A DNA stretch of 64,000 nt from Azospirillum sp. SYSU D00513 (GTDB taxonomy: Bacteria > Pseudomonadota > Alphaproteobacteria > Azospirillales > Azospirillaceae), in assembly GCF_017356015.1 (NCBI RefSeq), contig NZ_JAFIQV010000003.1:186001-250000 (forward strand), given 5' to 3'. The position numbers and the translations under genes are program-made. The notes beneath the pieces were generated by a model. It saw only the letters and a list, made by a program, of their open reading frames with translations. It made no database searches and had not been told where the DNA came from. Of the stretch, positions 43,755 to 52,875 are shown one piece after another. The stretch's first letter is position 1; the number at the start of each line of letters is the position of its first letter.

Positions 43755-44537
43755 ATGGCCTTTCTTCGTCCCCTGCAGCCGATCCGCCAGGGTCCGCGGC
43801 TCCTGCTCGGCGTGTCCTTCTTCGTGCTTTTCGTGGCCGTCTGGGCCTTCGCGACGCTCGGCGGCTTCGTCTCCCCGACTTTCCTCGCCGACCCCCTGAC
43901 CATGGTGCAGGACGGCTGGATCCTGCTGACGCAGTACGGCTTCGCCGCCGACATCGGCGTCACCATGTGGCGGGTGATCGGCGGCTTCGTGATGGCCGCG
44001 GTGATCGCCGTGCCGCTCGGCATCGCCATGGGGGCCTACGCCCCGGTCGAGGCCTTCTTCGAGCCCTTCGTGTCCTTCGCCCGCTACCTGCCGGCCTCGG
44101 CCTTCATTCCGCTGCTGATCCTGTGGGCGGGCATTGGCGAGACTCAGAAGCTGCTGGTGATCTTCATCGGCTCGGTCTTCCAGATCACCCTGATGGTCGC
44201 CGGCCAGGTGGCCGGCACGCGGCGCGACCTCGTGGAGGCGGCCTACACGCTGGGGGCCGGCGACGGCGGGGTGGTGCGGCGGGTGCTGATCCCGGCCAAC
44301 GCCCCGGACATCGCCGAGACCCTGCGGCTGGTGCTGGGCTGGGCCTGGACCTACGTCATCGTGGCGGAGTTCATCGGCTCCTCCTCGGGCATCGGCCACA
44401 TGATCATCGAGAGCCAGGCGCTGCTCGCCACCGGCCAGATCATCTTCGGCATCATCGTCATCGGGCTGATCGGGCTCGCCTCCGACTTCCTGTTCAAGGC
44501 GGTCAACCGCCGGCTCTTTCCCTGGAGGCTGGCGTGA
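43755..44537 (+). CDS. ABC transporter permease (SsuC/TauC type)
   Basis: A 260-residue inner-membrane permease with about six hydrophobic segments and the EAA loop near residue 163 (EAAYTLGAGDGGVVRRVLIP). It forms the channel of the NMT1-type importer. The stop overlaps the GTG start of the ATPase gene. The neighbourhood points to imidazole-compound uptake. Confidence 0.9.
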   Translation: MAFLRPLQPIRQGPRLLLGVSFFVLFVAVWAFATLGGFVSPTFLADPLTMVQDGWILLTQYGFAADIGVTMWRVIGGFVMAAVIAVPLGIAMGAYAPVEAFFEPFVSFARYLPASAFIPLLILWAGIGETQKLLVIFIGSVFQITLMVAGQVAGTRRDLVEAAYTLGAGDGGVVRRVLIPANAPDIAETLRLVLGWAWTYVIVAEFIGSSSGIGHMIIESQALLATGQIIFGIIVIGLIGLASDFLFKAVNRRLFPWRLA

Positions 44538-45331
44538 GTTCCGGAAAGCTGTTCGTCGACGCCGTTTCCCGCGTCTTTCCGGCCGTGCGCGAGGGCCAGC
44601 CCGTCCGCGCGCTGGAGCCGACGACCCTGTCGGTCGCCGCCAACGACTTCATCACCATCCTCGGGCCGTCGGGCTGCGGCAAGTCCACCCTGCTGCGCAT
44701 CGTCGCCGGGCTCGACCGGCCGAGCGCCGGCCGGGTGCTGCTCGACGGCCGCCCGGTCACCGGCCCCGGCCCCGACCGCGGCATGGTGTTCCAGTCCTAC
44801 ACGCTTTTCCCCTGGCTGACGGTGGCGGAAAACATCGCCTTCGGCCTCAAGGAAAAGCGCATGGCGCCGGCTGAGATGCGCGAGCGCGTGGCGCAGTATG
44901 TAGCCAGCGTGGGCCTGCGCGGGTTCGAGAACCACTACCCGCGCCAGCTCTCCGGCGGCATGCAGCAGCGCACGGCCATCGCCCGCGCGCTCGCCAACGA
45001 CCCGGAGATCCTGCTGCTGGACGAGCCCTTCGGCGCGCTCGACAACCAGACCCGCGGGCTGATGCAGGAGCTGCTGCTCGGCATCTGGGAGCGGGAGCGC
45101 AAGACGGTGCTCTTCGTCACGCACGACATCGAGGAGGCGATCTTCATGGCCTCGCGCGTCGTGGTCATGACCGCGCGCCCCGGCCGCATCAAGGCCGACA
45201 TCCCGGTCGACCTTCCCTATCCCCGCCACTACACCATCAAGACCAGCGCCGCCTTCTCCGACCTCCGCGCCCGCCTGACCGAGGAGATCCGCGCCGAGGC
45301 GGTGGCCGCCGAGCAGGGGGCGGCGGTCTGA
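44534..45331 (+). CDS. ABC transporter ATP-binding protein (SsuB/TauB type)
   Basis: A 265-residue ATPase starting at GTG 44534, overlapping the permease stop. Walker A GPSGCGKSTLL, signature LSGGMQQRTAIARAL and Walker B ILLLDEPFGALD are all present, followed by the H-loop FVTHDIEE. It energises the hut-linked importer. Its end is 22 bp from a convergent regulator gene. Confidence 0.95.
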   Translation: MSSGKLFVDAVSRVFPAVREGQPVRALEPTTLSVAANDFITILGPSGCGKSTLLRIVAGLDRPSAGRVLLDGRPVTGPGPDRGMVFQSYTLFPWLTVAENIAFGLKEKRMAPAEMRERVAQYVASVGLRGFENHYPRQLSGGMQQRTAIARALANDPEILLLDEPFGALDNQTRGLMQELLLGIWERERKTVLFVTHDIEEAIFMASRVVVMTARPGRIKADIPVDLPYPRHYTIKTSAAFSDLRARLTEEIRAEAVAAEQGAAV

Positions 45332-45353
45332 CCGGCTGAGTTTGGTATAGGTC

Positions 45354-45665
45354 TCAGGTCACATCGTCGAGGTCGAGGCGCAGCGCCTCGGCGATGCGCT
45401 TGAGCACGTCGACCGTGCCGACGCGGGACCCCGCCTCGATCTGCGACACATACCCCTGCTTGAGCCCCGCCGCCTCGGCGAGCTGCGTCTGCGTCAGGCC
45501 GCGATACTCGCGGAAGACCCTCACCGGATGCTCGCCGTTCACCAGCCGCTCGGCCACCTCCTCGGGGAAGGTTTCCGGCCCGGCGGCCTTGTAGGCGTCA
45601 TAGGCACGGACAGCGGCGGCCTCGATCCGGTTTCTCCGTGAAGAGTTCATCATGTGTTCCGGCAT
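45354..45665 (-). CDS. XRE-family HTH regulator (antitoxin-like)
   Basis: A 103-residue protein with a C-terminal HTH (LTQTQLAEAAGLKQGYVSQIEAGSRVG). The short N-terminal arm and size resemble HigA/HipB-like antitoxins, but no toxin gene lies on either side on the same strand, so it is an orphan or a stand-alone regulator. Alternative starts at 45653 (second Met pair) are possible. Confidence 0.75.
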   Translation of the reverse strand: MPEHMMNSSRRNRIEAAAVRAYDAYKAAGPETFPEEVAERLVNGEHPVRVFREYRGLTQTQLAEAAGLKQGYVSQIEAGSRVGTVDVLKRIAEALRLDLDDVT

Positions 45666-46036
45666 GGCGGAGGAAAGCTGGTCTGGATTCTAGTGCATCC
45701 ATCCAGCTCCTTGAAAGGATATCGAAAGACATGACCCTTCCGTCACCCCCGCGAAAGCGGGGGTCGAGAGCTGTTCCACAGGGTCTGTTCATGGGTTTCT
45801 GGATTCCCGATTTCGCGGGGATGACGGAAGGCTTTCCATCTTTTGACTCATCATCAGTTAGTCAAAGAACCTTATCGCCGTCATCGAAAGGGGGGTTCTT
45901 CCCTCCGACCATCGCCCGGTCCCGCCCCTCGGATATCGCGTGTCTTCGGCGGGGGCATGCGCTATGAAACAGCCTTGTCCTCTTGCGTTCCGGAACGGGG
46001 AGGCCGCGCGCACGGCGGCGCGGCGGTGTTGGAAAC
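45666..46036. other. Gap upstream of ftsE
   Basis: About 370 bp, containing the REP-like element. No clear promoter was identified and no gene is supported. Confidence 0.45.
45735..45831. repeat. REP-like palindromic element
   Basis: CCTTCCGTCA followed by CCCCGC hairpin sequence on the left, and the inverted ATGACGGAAGG on the right, enclose a second stem. The left end is shared with the element at 8461-8552. It lies in the gap before ftsE. Confidence 0.6.
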
Positions 46037-46717
46037 GTGATTCGCTTCGAGAATGTCGGTCTGCGCTACGGCACCGGTCCTGAGGTGCTCCGCGACATCA
46101 GCTTCACGCTGCCGCCCGGGTCCTTCCATTTCATGACCGGGTCGAGCGGCGCCGGCAAGTCGTCGCTGCTGAAGCTCATGTATCTGGCGCACCGCCCCTC
46201 GCGCGGGCTGATCACCCTGTTCGACCGCGACGTCGCCCTGCTGAAGCGGGACGAGATGCCGGAGATGCGCCGGCAGATCGGCGTGGTGTTCCAGGATTTC
46301 GCCCTGCTCGACCATCTCTCGGCGCTCGACAACGTGGCGCTGCCCCTGCGCATGGCGGGCGCCGACGAGGGCGACATCGTCGAGCATTGCACGGAGATCC
46401 TGCGCTGGGTGGGCCTCGGCAACCATCTGCACGCCACCCCCTCCACCCTGTCGGGCGGGCAGCAGCAGCGCGTCGCGATCGCCCGCTCGGTCATCAACCG
46501 GCCGCGCCTCCTGCTCGCCGACGAGCCGACCGGCAACGTGGACGACGGCATCGGCATGCGGCTGCTCTACCTGTTCGAGGAGCTGCACAAGCTCGGCACG
46601 ACGGTGGTCATCGCGACCCACAACGAGGCGCTGATCCGCCGGTTCGATCATCCGCGCATCCATCTGGAAAACGGCCGGCTGCACGTGCTGCCGGCCAACA
46701 GCGCCCAGTGGGTGTGA
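46037..46717 (+). CDS. ftsE: Cell-division ATP-binding protein FtsE
   Basis: A 226-residue ABC ATPase starting at GTG 46037 with VIRFENVGLRYGTGPEVLRDI. Walker A is GSSGAGKSSLL, signature LSGGQQQRVAIAR, and Walker B LLLADEPTGNVD; FALLDHLSALDNVALPL is the FtsE-type segment. FtsE with FtsX activates peptidoglycan hydrolases at the septum. It is followed by ftsX 10 bp later. In many relatives a zinc-ribbon gene is divergent here; in this window that gene is 14 kb upstream. Confidence 0.93.
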   Translation: MIRFENVGLRYGTGPEVLRDISFTLPPGSFHFMTGSSGAGKSSLLKLMYLAHRPSRGLITLFDRDVALLKRDEMPEMRRQIGVVFQDFALLDHLSALDNVALPLRMAGADEGDIVEHCTEILRWVGLGNHLHATPSTLSGGQQQRVAIARSVINRPRLLLADEPTGNVDDGIGMRLLYLFEELHKLGTTVVIATHNEALIRRFDHPRIHLENGRLHVLPANSAQWV

Positions 46718-46727
46718 GGAGGCGGAG

Positions 46728-47630
46728 ATGAAGACGAACGGGGCCTCGCTCTTCCGCCGGCGTTTCGACCTGCCGCTCGCCCGCGACGCCACCGGGCGCT
46801 TTCTCACCTGGATCACGGCGCTGATGGTGTATCTGGCGGCGCTGGCGCTGGCCGGCACGCTGCTGGTGTCCGACATGGCCGGGCGCTGGGACCGCGGGCT
46901 CGCGGGCGGCCTCACGGTCCAGGTCGCCCCGTTGGCGGAGGCCGGCGCCGCTTCCCTGGAGGAGCGGGTGGAGACGGCCGTGAAGGTGCTGAGCGCGACG
47001 CCCGGCGTGACCGCCGCCACCACCCTGACGCCGGAGGACACCGCACGGCTGCTGGAGCCCTGGCTTGGGCCGGCCGCCGCGGACCCGCTGCTGCCCATGC
47101 CGCGCCTCATCGACGTGGTCACCGACGGGACGGTTGACACGCGCGCGCTGGACGAGCGGCTCGGCGCGGAGGCGCCCGGCTCCACGCTCGACGACCATGC
47201 CGTCTGGCTTTCCGACCTGCGGGCCTTCGCCTCCGCGCTTCAGATCGCGGCGCTGGGCATCGTGCTGCTGATCGGCGGGGCGGCGGTGGTCGCCGTGGTG
47301 TTCGCGGTGCGCTCCGGCCTCGCCATTCACCGTCACGTGGTCGAGCTTCTGCACCTGATGGGGGCGACCGACCGCTACGTCGCGCGGCAGTTCGAGGCCC
47401 ATGTCATGAATCTGACGCTGAAGGGCGGGCTGCTCGGGCTCGGGCTGGCGGCGGCGACGCTGGCCGGCATCCATCACGCCTCGGCGGGGCTGCGCGCCGG
47501 GCTGCTTCCCGATACGGCGCTGGCGCCCTGGCAGTGGCTGACGCTTGCCGCCGTGCCCGCCGCGGCCTGCCTGCTGGCGGTCGTGACGGCGCGCTGGACC
47601 GTGCTCCGCACGCTGGTGACCCTGCCGTGA
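46728..47630 (+). CDS. ftsX: Cell-division protein FtsX
   Basis: A 300-residue four-TM protein: TM1 near residues 28-48, a periplasmic loop, then three hydrophobic segments (FASALQIAALGIVLLIGGAA, LLGLGLAAATLAGI, LTLAAVPAAACLLAVV) in the FtsX/MacB layout. It anchors FtsE and contacts periplasmic hydrolase activators. GAGGAGGCGGAG precedes the ATG. Confidence 0.9.
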   Translation: MKTNGASLFRRRFDLPLARDATGRFLTWITALMVYLAALALAGTLLVSDMAGRWDRGLAGGLTVQVAPLAEAGAASLEERVETAVKVLSATPGVTAATTLTPEDTARLLEPWLGPAAADPLLPMPRLIDVVTDGTVDTRALDERLGAEAPGSTLDDHAVWLSDLRAFASALQIAALGIVLLIGGAAVVAVVFAVRSGLAIHRHVVELLHLMGATDRYVARQFEAHVMNLTLKGGLLGLGLAAATLAGIHHASAGLRAGLLPDTALAPWQWLTLAAVPAAACLLAVVTARWTVLRTLVTLP

Positions 47631-47683
47631 GGCGACCGGCCCCTCTCATGACGCCGACCCCGTCGGCACCGGGGTTCTGAGCC

Positions 47684-48349
47684 ATGGCGGGCCGGTTCGG
47701 GATGGGCTGGTTCGGCGGCCAGGGGCGCGTCGCGCGGGCGCTCTCCCGCCTGCTCGCGACCGCGCTGGCGCTGGCGCTGCTGTGGGCCGGCGGGTTCGTC
47801 TGGTTCGCCGAAACGATCCCGCAGGACGAGCCCGCTCCCGCCGGCGAGGCCGCCGGGGCGCAACGCCGGACCGATGCCATCGTCGTGCTCACCGGCGGCA
47901 GCGGGCGCCTGCGCACGGGTCTGCGGCTTCTGGCCGAAGGGCAGGGCCGCAAGCTGTTCGTGTCGGGCGTTTATGACGGGGTGGAGGTGCAGGAGCTTCT
48001 GCGCCTGTCCCGCCAGTCGCCCGATGAGGTGGAATGCTGCATCACGCTGGGCTATTCCGCCGACAACACCATCGGAAACGCCCACGAGACGGCCGGCTGG
48101 ATGAAGGAACAGGGCTTCACCTCCATGCGCCTCGTCACCGCCAACTATCACATGCGCCGCAGCCTGCTTGAGTTCCGCATGGCGGCGCCGGAGATCGAGG
48201 TCGTACCGCACCCCGTCGCCTCGCCCAACGTCCATCTCGCCGACTGGTGGCGCTGGCCCGGCACCGCCAACCTGCTCATGAACGAGTACAACAAGTACAT
48301 CGTCGCGGTTTTCCGCTCCTGGATCGAACGTCTCCTCGACGGGGCCTGA
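47684..48349 (+). CDS. YdcF/SanA family protein (DUF218)
   Basis: A 221-residue protein with one N-terminal membrane segment (RLLATALALALLWAGGFVWF) and a DUF218 domain: AIVVLTGGSGRLRTGLRLL, KLFVSGVYDGVEV and VTANYHMRRSLLEFRMAAPE. YdcF-type proteins bind nucleotide-like ligands and act in envelope functions. It follows ftsX in the order seen in many alphaproteobacteria; the acyltransferase that often comes next is 9 kb downstream here. Confidence 0.88.
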   Translation: MAGRFGMGWFGGQGRVARALSRLLATALALALLWAGGFVWFAETIPQDEPAPAGEAAGAQRRTDAIVVLTGGSGRLRTGLRLLAEGQGRKLFVSGVYDGVEVQELLRLSRQSPDEVECCITLGYSADNTIGNAHETAGWMKEQGFTSMRLVTANYHMRRSLLEFRMAAPEIEVVPHPVASPNVHLADWWRWPGTANLLMNEYNKYIVAVFRSWIERLLDGA

Positions 48350-48748
48350 AGCTGCCCGGCATTTTCCGCACGGCAGTCCTGCGGTCCGGCGCGCCTGTCT
48401 TCATCGCGCAGTCATATAACTTTCGCTTAATACGATAGCGATATCCACTAAAACCAAAGAAGCGTTCCTCTCACCCGGATCCGTGCAGTAGCTGAGCCGC
48501 TGGACCAGCGCCATGGGAAGTCAAGCCCTGGAAGTGTTGTCCTGTTTTTCGACAGGATAGGCTTGGCGACGGCATTCGGCGGGCTGCTCAATGAATTTGC
48601 TCTTGGACCTTCCGGGTGTTAACTTGCCGGCGCTGCCATGCCGTGGCATCGCCGAGAGCGCCACGCGTCCGCGGCGGTGCCGGGGGAGCGGGGCGCCGTA
48701 AGGCGGAACCCTCAAGGCAAACCCCAAGACAAGGGCCGTGTTCCGCCA
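48350..48748. other. Gap before the bacteriophytochrome gene
   Basis: About 400 bp. A small hairpin (TCCTGT/ACAGGA) lies at 48540-48557. No gene is supported; the stretch 48638-48748 is open but has poor coding character. Confidence 0.4.
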
Positions 48749-50998
48749 GTGATTCCGTCTTCGCCCTCCCACTTGCCGGCCCCCGACCTCAGCGCCTGCG
48801 CACGCGAGCCGATCCATATTCCCGGAAGCATCCAGCCCCATGGCCATATGCTGGTGCTGGAGGGAGACGGCCTGCATCTGGTTCGGGCCAGCGCACAGGC
48901 CGGCGAGGCGCTCGGGATCGGGCTGGACGGCGCTTTCGGCCGTCCGGTGGAAAGCCTTGTGACGGGGGCGGCCGGGGCCGAGCTGCTCCAGGGACTGAAG
49001 CGCGTCCCAGCGCGGGAGCCGGTGCAGCTCGGCATCGTCCATCTGCCCGGAGGCGGCTTTCAGGCCATCGCGCACCGGTCGGACGGCCGGACCATCCTGG
49101 AGCTGGAGGATCTGCCCGCCGAGGGCGCCCGAAGCCTGGAGGCCCTCTATCCCCAGCTGCGGCAGGGCATCGACCAGCTCCAGAGCGCGTTGAACCTCGA
49201 CGACCTGATGACCCGGACCGCCGTCGAGGTCCGCAGGCTGACCGGCTTCGACCGGGTCATGGTCTACCGCTTCGACGAGACCTGGAACGGCACCGTCATC
49301 GCCGAGGACCGCAACGAACGGCTTCCCTCCTACCTGGACCTGCGCTTTCCCGCCTCCGACATTCCCGCGCAGGCGCGGCGGCTCTACGCGCTCAACCGGC
49401 TGCGGCTGATCGTGGACGCGCGCTACCGGCCGGTGCCCATCCTGGCCCGCGGCGGGGAGGGCGATGCTCCGCTGGACCTCAGCTATTCCGTCCTGCGCAG
49501 CGTGTCGCCGGTCCATCTGGAATACATGCGGAACATGGGCACCGCCGCCTCCATGTCGATCTCGGTGATGGACGGCGACCGGCTGTGGGGGCTGATCTCC
49601 TGTCATCATGCCGACCCGCGCCAGGTGTCCTTCGCCGTCCGGACCGCCTGCGACCTGCTGGGTCAGGTCCTCTCGATCCAGATGGCGGCGCTGGACCGCG
49701 GCGGGGAGGCGGAGCGCCGCATCCGGCTGAAGGGGATCGAGGCGCGCCTGCTCGCCCACATGGCGGCGGCCGAGCATTTCGTGGACGGGCTGATCGACGA
49801 CAGCGACGACCTGCTTGAGCTGGTGGGGGCGGAGGGTGCTGCCGTCCTGTTCGAGGACGGCTGTCACTTGGTCGGCCGCACTCCCGCGGAAGGCGTCGTG
49901 CGCCGCATCGCGCGGCGCCTGGTCGAGGCCGGCCATCAGGATCTCTTCGTGACCGACTCGCTCGCCTCCCTGATGCCGGAAGCGGAGAAGCACAAGGACA
50001 CGGCCAGCGGCCTGTTGGCCATTCCCATCTCGCAGCTCCACCCGAGCTACGTGCTCTGGTTCCGGCCGGAGGTCATCCAGACGGTGAAGTGGGGCGGCGA
50101 CCCCCACAAACCGGCAGCGGGGTCCGGATCGCGCCTGTCGCCGCGAACCTCCTTCGAAACCTGGAAGGAAACGGTGCGGCTCCAGGCGCTGCCCTGGCGC
50201 GCCAGCGAGATCGAGGCCGCGCGCGATTTCCGCAACGCCATCGTCGGCATCGTGCTGCGCAAGGCGGAGGAGATGGCCGCCCTGAACATCGAGCTTCAGC
50301 GCAGCAACAGCGAGCTGGCCGCCTTCTCCTACTCGGTCTCCCACGACCTGCGGGCGCCCTTCCGGCACGTCACCAGCTACGCCGAGCTGCTGCGCGCCCG
50401 CGCCGCCGGCAAGCTCGACGCGCGCGAGCAGCATTATCTGAACACGATCATCGACGCGGCCAGCTCCGCCGGCCACCTCGTGGACGGGCTGCTGCACTTC
50501 TCCCAGCTCGGGCGCGCGTCGCTGGCGGTCGTGCCGATCGACATGAACAAGCTCGTGGCCGAGGTGCGGCGCCTCCTGGCGCCCGAGGCCGGCGACCGGT
50601 CCATCCAATGGTCGGTGGCCGAGCTGCCGGAGGTGTCCGGCGACCCGACCATGATCCGGCTGGTGATGCAGAACCTGCTGTCGAACGCCATCAAATACAC
50701 GCGCAACCGTCCCGACCCGGTGATCGAGGTCGGAAGCCGCACGGCGCCCGACGTGGTCGAGTTCTTCGTGCGGGACAACGGGACCGGATTCGACATGGCC
50801 TACGCCCACAAGCTGTTCGGGGTCTTCCAGCGCCTCCACCGCGAGGAGGAGTTCGAGGGCATCGGCATCGGTCTCGCCAACGTGCGCCGCATCGTCGAGC
50901 GGCACGGCGGCAGCGCCCGCGCCGAGGGCCAGCCCGGCAAGGGTGCGGCTTTCTTCTTCTCGCTTCCGCGATTATCCGCCGCACAGAGCCAGAGGTGA
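48749..50998 (+). CDS. bphP: Bacteriophytochrome sensor histidine kinase
   Basis: A 749-residue phytochrome if started at GTG 48749. Cys17 precedes REPIHIPGSIQPHG and is the expected biliverdin-binding residue. GAF carries FPASDIPAQARR (residues about 200-210), the PHY tongue PRTSF is near 464, and the kinase His is in SYSVSHDLRAPFRHV near 532 with the ATPase NLLSNAIKYTRN and DNGTGFD later. It senses red/far-red light. The frame is open to ATG 48638, but the extra 37 residues look non-coding and would put Cys at 54, further in than usual. No heme oxygenase gene is present. A response regulator gene follows within 3 bp. Confidence 0.92.
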   Translation: MIPSSPSHLPAPDLSACAREPIHIPGSIQPHGHMLVLEGDGLHLVRASAQAGEALGIGLDGAFGRPVESLVTGAAGAELLQGLKRVPAREPVQLGIVHLPGGGFQAIAHRSDGRTILELEDLPAEGARSLEALYPQLRQGIDQLQSALNLDDLMTRTAVEVRRLTGFDRVMVYRFDETWNGTVIAEDRNERLPSYLDLRFPASDIPAQARRLYALNRLRLIVDARYRPVPILARGGEGDAPLDLSYSVLRSVSPVHLEYMRNMGTAASMSISVMDGDRLWGLISCHHADPRQVSFAVRTACDLLGQVLSIQMAALDRGGEAERRIRLKGIEARLLAHMAAAEHFVDGLIDDSDDLLELVGAEGAAVLFEDGCHLVGRTPAEGVVRRIARRLVEAGHQDLFVTDSLASLMPEAEKHKDTASGLLAIPISQLHPSYVLWFRPEVIQTVKWGGDPHKPAAGSGSRLSPRTSFETWKETVRLQALPWRASEIEAARDFRNAIVGIVLRKAEEMAALNIELQRSNSELAAFSYSVSHDLRAPFRHVTSYAELLRARAAGKLDAREQHYLNTIIDAASSAGHLVDGLLHFSQLGRASLAVVPIDMNKLVAEVRRLLAPEAGDRSIQWSVAELPEVSGDPTMIRLVMQNLLSNAIKYTRNRPDPVIEVGSRTAPDVVEFFVRDNGTGFDMAYAHKLFGVFQRLHREEEFEGIGIGLANVRRIVERHGGSARAEGQPGKGAAFFFSLPRLSAAQSQR

Positions 50999-51001
50999 TC
51001 C

Positions 51002-51466
51002 ATGGCCGAGCTGAAGCCCATCCTGCTGGTCGAGGACAATCCCAAGGATCTCGAGCTGACGCTCGCGGCCTTCGAGGAAGCCCAGCTCGCCAACGACATA
51101 TTGGTCGCCCGTGACGGGGCGGAGGCGCTGGATTACCTGCTCCCCGCGGACGGCCCGCCCCCGACCGGGATCAAGCGGCCGGCGGTCATCATCCTGGACA
51201 TCAAGCTGCCGAAGATAGACGGCATCGAGGTGCTCCAGCGCATCAAGTCCGACCCCAACACCCGCCAGATCCCGGTCGTCATGCTGACCTCCTCGCAGGA
51301 GGAGAAGGATCTGGTGCGCAGCTACCATCTCGGCGTGAACGCCTTCGTCGTGAAGCCGGTCGGCTTCAAGGAGTTCTTCGACGCCATCCGCGACCTGGGC
51401 AGCTTCTGGGCCATCCTGAACGAGCCGCCGCCGGGCAGCCACCGCCTCCGGGACGTGCGCTCATGA
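51002..51466 (+). CDS. Rcp1-like phytochrome response regulator
   Basis: A 154-residue receiver with LLVEDNPKDLELTL, the phospho-Asp in IILDIKLPKIDG and Lys in FVVKPVGFKEFF. The sequence between (RIKSDPNTRQIPVVMLTSS) is the Rcp1 type typical of phytochrome partners. It lies 3 bp after bphP and overlaps the next kinase gene by ATGA, so it is the direct partner. Confidence 0.93.
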   Translation: MAELKPILLVEDNPKDLELTLAAFEEAQLANDILVARDGAEALDYLLPADGPPPTGIKRPAVIILDIKLPKIDGIEVLQRIKSDPNTRQIPVVMLTSSQEEKDLVRSYHLGVNAFVVKPVGFKEFFDAIRDLGSFWAILNEPPPGSHRLRDVRS

Positions 51467-52875
51467 GTCCGCTGGACGGCGGCGGCCTCGCGCATTGCCG
51501 GGTGCTGCTGCTTGAGGACAGCGCGATCGACGCGGACCTCGTGCGCGAGCATCTGAGCCTCATCGACGGCTTCGCCTTCGAGATCCGGCATGTCGGGGGA
51601 CGGCACGCCTTCCTCGCCGCGATGGAGAGCGGGGAGCGGTTCGACCTGATCCTGTCCGACTTCGACCTGCCCGATTTCGACGGCATGTCGGCGCTGGCCG
51701 TGGCGCGCGCGCGGATGCCCATGACGCCCTTCATCTTCGTCTCCGGCCTGCTCGGCGAGGAGACGGCCATCGAGGCGATGAAGCAGGGTGCGACCGACTA
51801 TGTCGTGAAGCTGCGCATGGAGCGCCTCCAGCTCGTCGCCCGGCGGGCGCTCGTCGAGGCGCGCGACCGCGACGCGCTGCGCAACACCGGCCGGGCGCTG
51901 CACGCCAGCGAGGAGCAGCTTCATTTCGCGCTCCAGGCCGGGCGGCTCGGTTCCTGGGACATCGACCTGCGGACCGGGCGCATGCAGGCCTCGGAGATCT
52001 GCGCCGCCAATTTCGGCCTGTCGCAGGCGAGCGAGCTGTCGAGCTACGGCGCGCTGCTCGCCCGGGTCCTGCCCGACGACCTGCCCCACCAGAAGGCCAA
52101 GGTGAAGCGCGCCATCGACACCGGCGAGGAGCTGGACGTCGAATACCGCAACGTCTGGCCGGACGGCAGCGTGCACTGGATCCAGGTGCGCGGGCGGGCG
52201 AGCTACGCCGAGGACGGCACGCCGGCCCGCATGGCCGGCATTTCGCTGGACGTGACCGAGCGCAAGCGGGCGGAGGAGCGCCAGCGCCTCCTGTTGGAGG
52301 AGCTGAACCACCGCGTGAAGAACACGCTGGCCATGGTCCAGTCCATCGCCACTCAGACGCTGCGGTCGGCGGAATCGCCGGAGCTGTTCCGGTCCTCCTT
52401 TCAGTCGCGCCTCCAGGCGCTGGCGCAGGCCCATGACCTGCTGACGCGGCAGCAATGGCAGGGTGCCTCGCTCGACGAGATCGTGGCGCTCACGCTGGAG
52501 CCGCACCAGGGGGCCGGCCGGGTGCGCATCGACGGGCCGCCGGTGCTGCTGTCCACCGGCGTTGCCGTGTCGCTGCACCTCGCCTTCCACGAGCTGGCCA
52601 CCAACGCCGCCAAATACGGCGCGCTGTCGGTCGGAAGCGGGCAGGTGGAACTGGCCTGGTCCGTCACCGACCGTTCGGTCCCGACGCTGGAGCTGGCCTG
52701 GAAGGAAAGCGGCGGCCCGCGCGTCGCCGTGCCGCGCCGCCGCGGCTTCGGCTCCCGCCTGCTCGAACGCGGCCTCGCCCATGAGCTGGACGGCGAGGTC
52801 TTCCTGGATTTCGACCCCGCCGGCGTGCGCTGCAAGCTCGCCATCCCCCTGTCGTTGCGCGTGAGCCTTCAATGA
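51463..52875 (+). CDS. REC-PAS-HWE hybrid sensor kinase
   Basis: A 470-residue protein: N-terminal receiver (phospho-Asp in ILSDFDLPDFDG, residue about 66), a PAS domain around residues 145-265 (HFALQAGRLGSWDIDLRTGR), then an HWE kinase with His near 281 in LLEELNHRVKNTLAMVQSIA. The receiver at the front suggests that it is controlled by phosphorylation, possibly from the bacteriophytochrome via the Rcp1-like protein. It overlaps both neighbours by ATGA. Confidence 0.92.
   Translation: MSPLDGGGLAHCRVLLLEDSAIDADLVREHLSLIDGFAFEIRHVGGRHAFLAAMESGERFDLILSDFDLPDFDGMSALAVARARMPMTPFIFVSGLLGEETAIEAMKQGATDYVVKLRMERLQLVARRALVEARDRDALRNTGRALHASEEQLHFALQAGRLGSWDIDLRTGRMQASEICAANFGLSQASELSSYGALLARVLPDDLPHQKAKVKRAIDTGEELDVEYRNVWPDGSVHWIQVRGRASYAEDGTPARMAGISLDVTERKRAEERQRLLLEELNHRVKNTLAMVQSIATQTLRSAESPELFRSSFQSRLQALAQAHDLLTRQQWQGASLDEIVALTLEPHQGAGRVRIDGPPVLLSTGVAVSLHLAFHELATNAAKYGALSVGSGQVELAWSVTDRSVPTLELAWKESGGPRVAVPRRRGFGSRLLERGLAHELDGEVFLDFDPAGVRCKLAIPLSLRVSLQ

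Noticed and set aside
45354..45665. Complete toxin-antitoxin module
   Set aside because: Only the antitoxin-like gene is present; no toxin frame lies on the same strand next to it.
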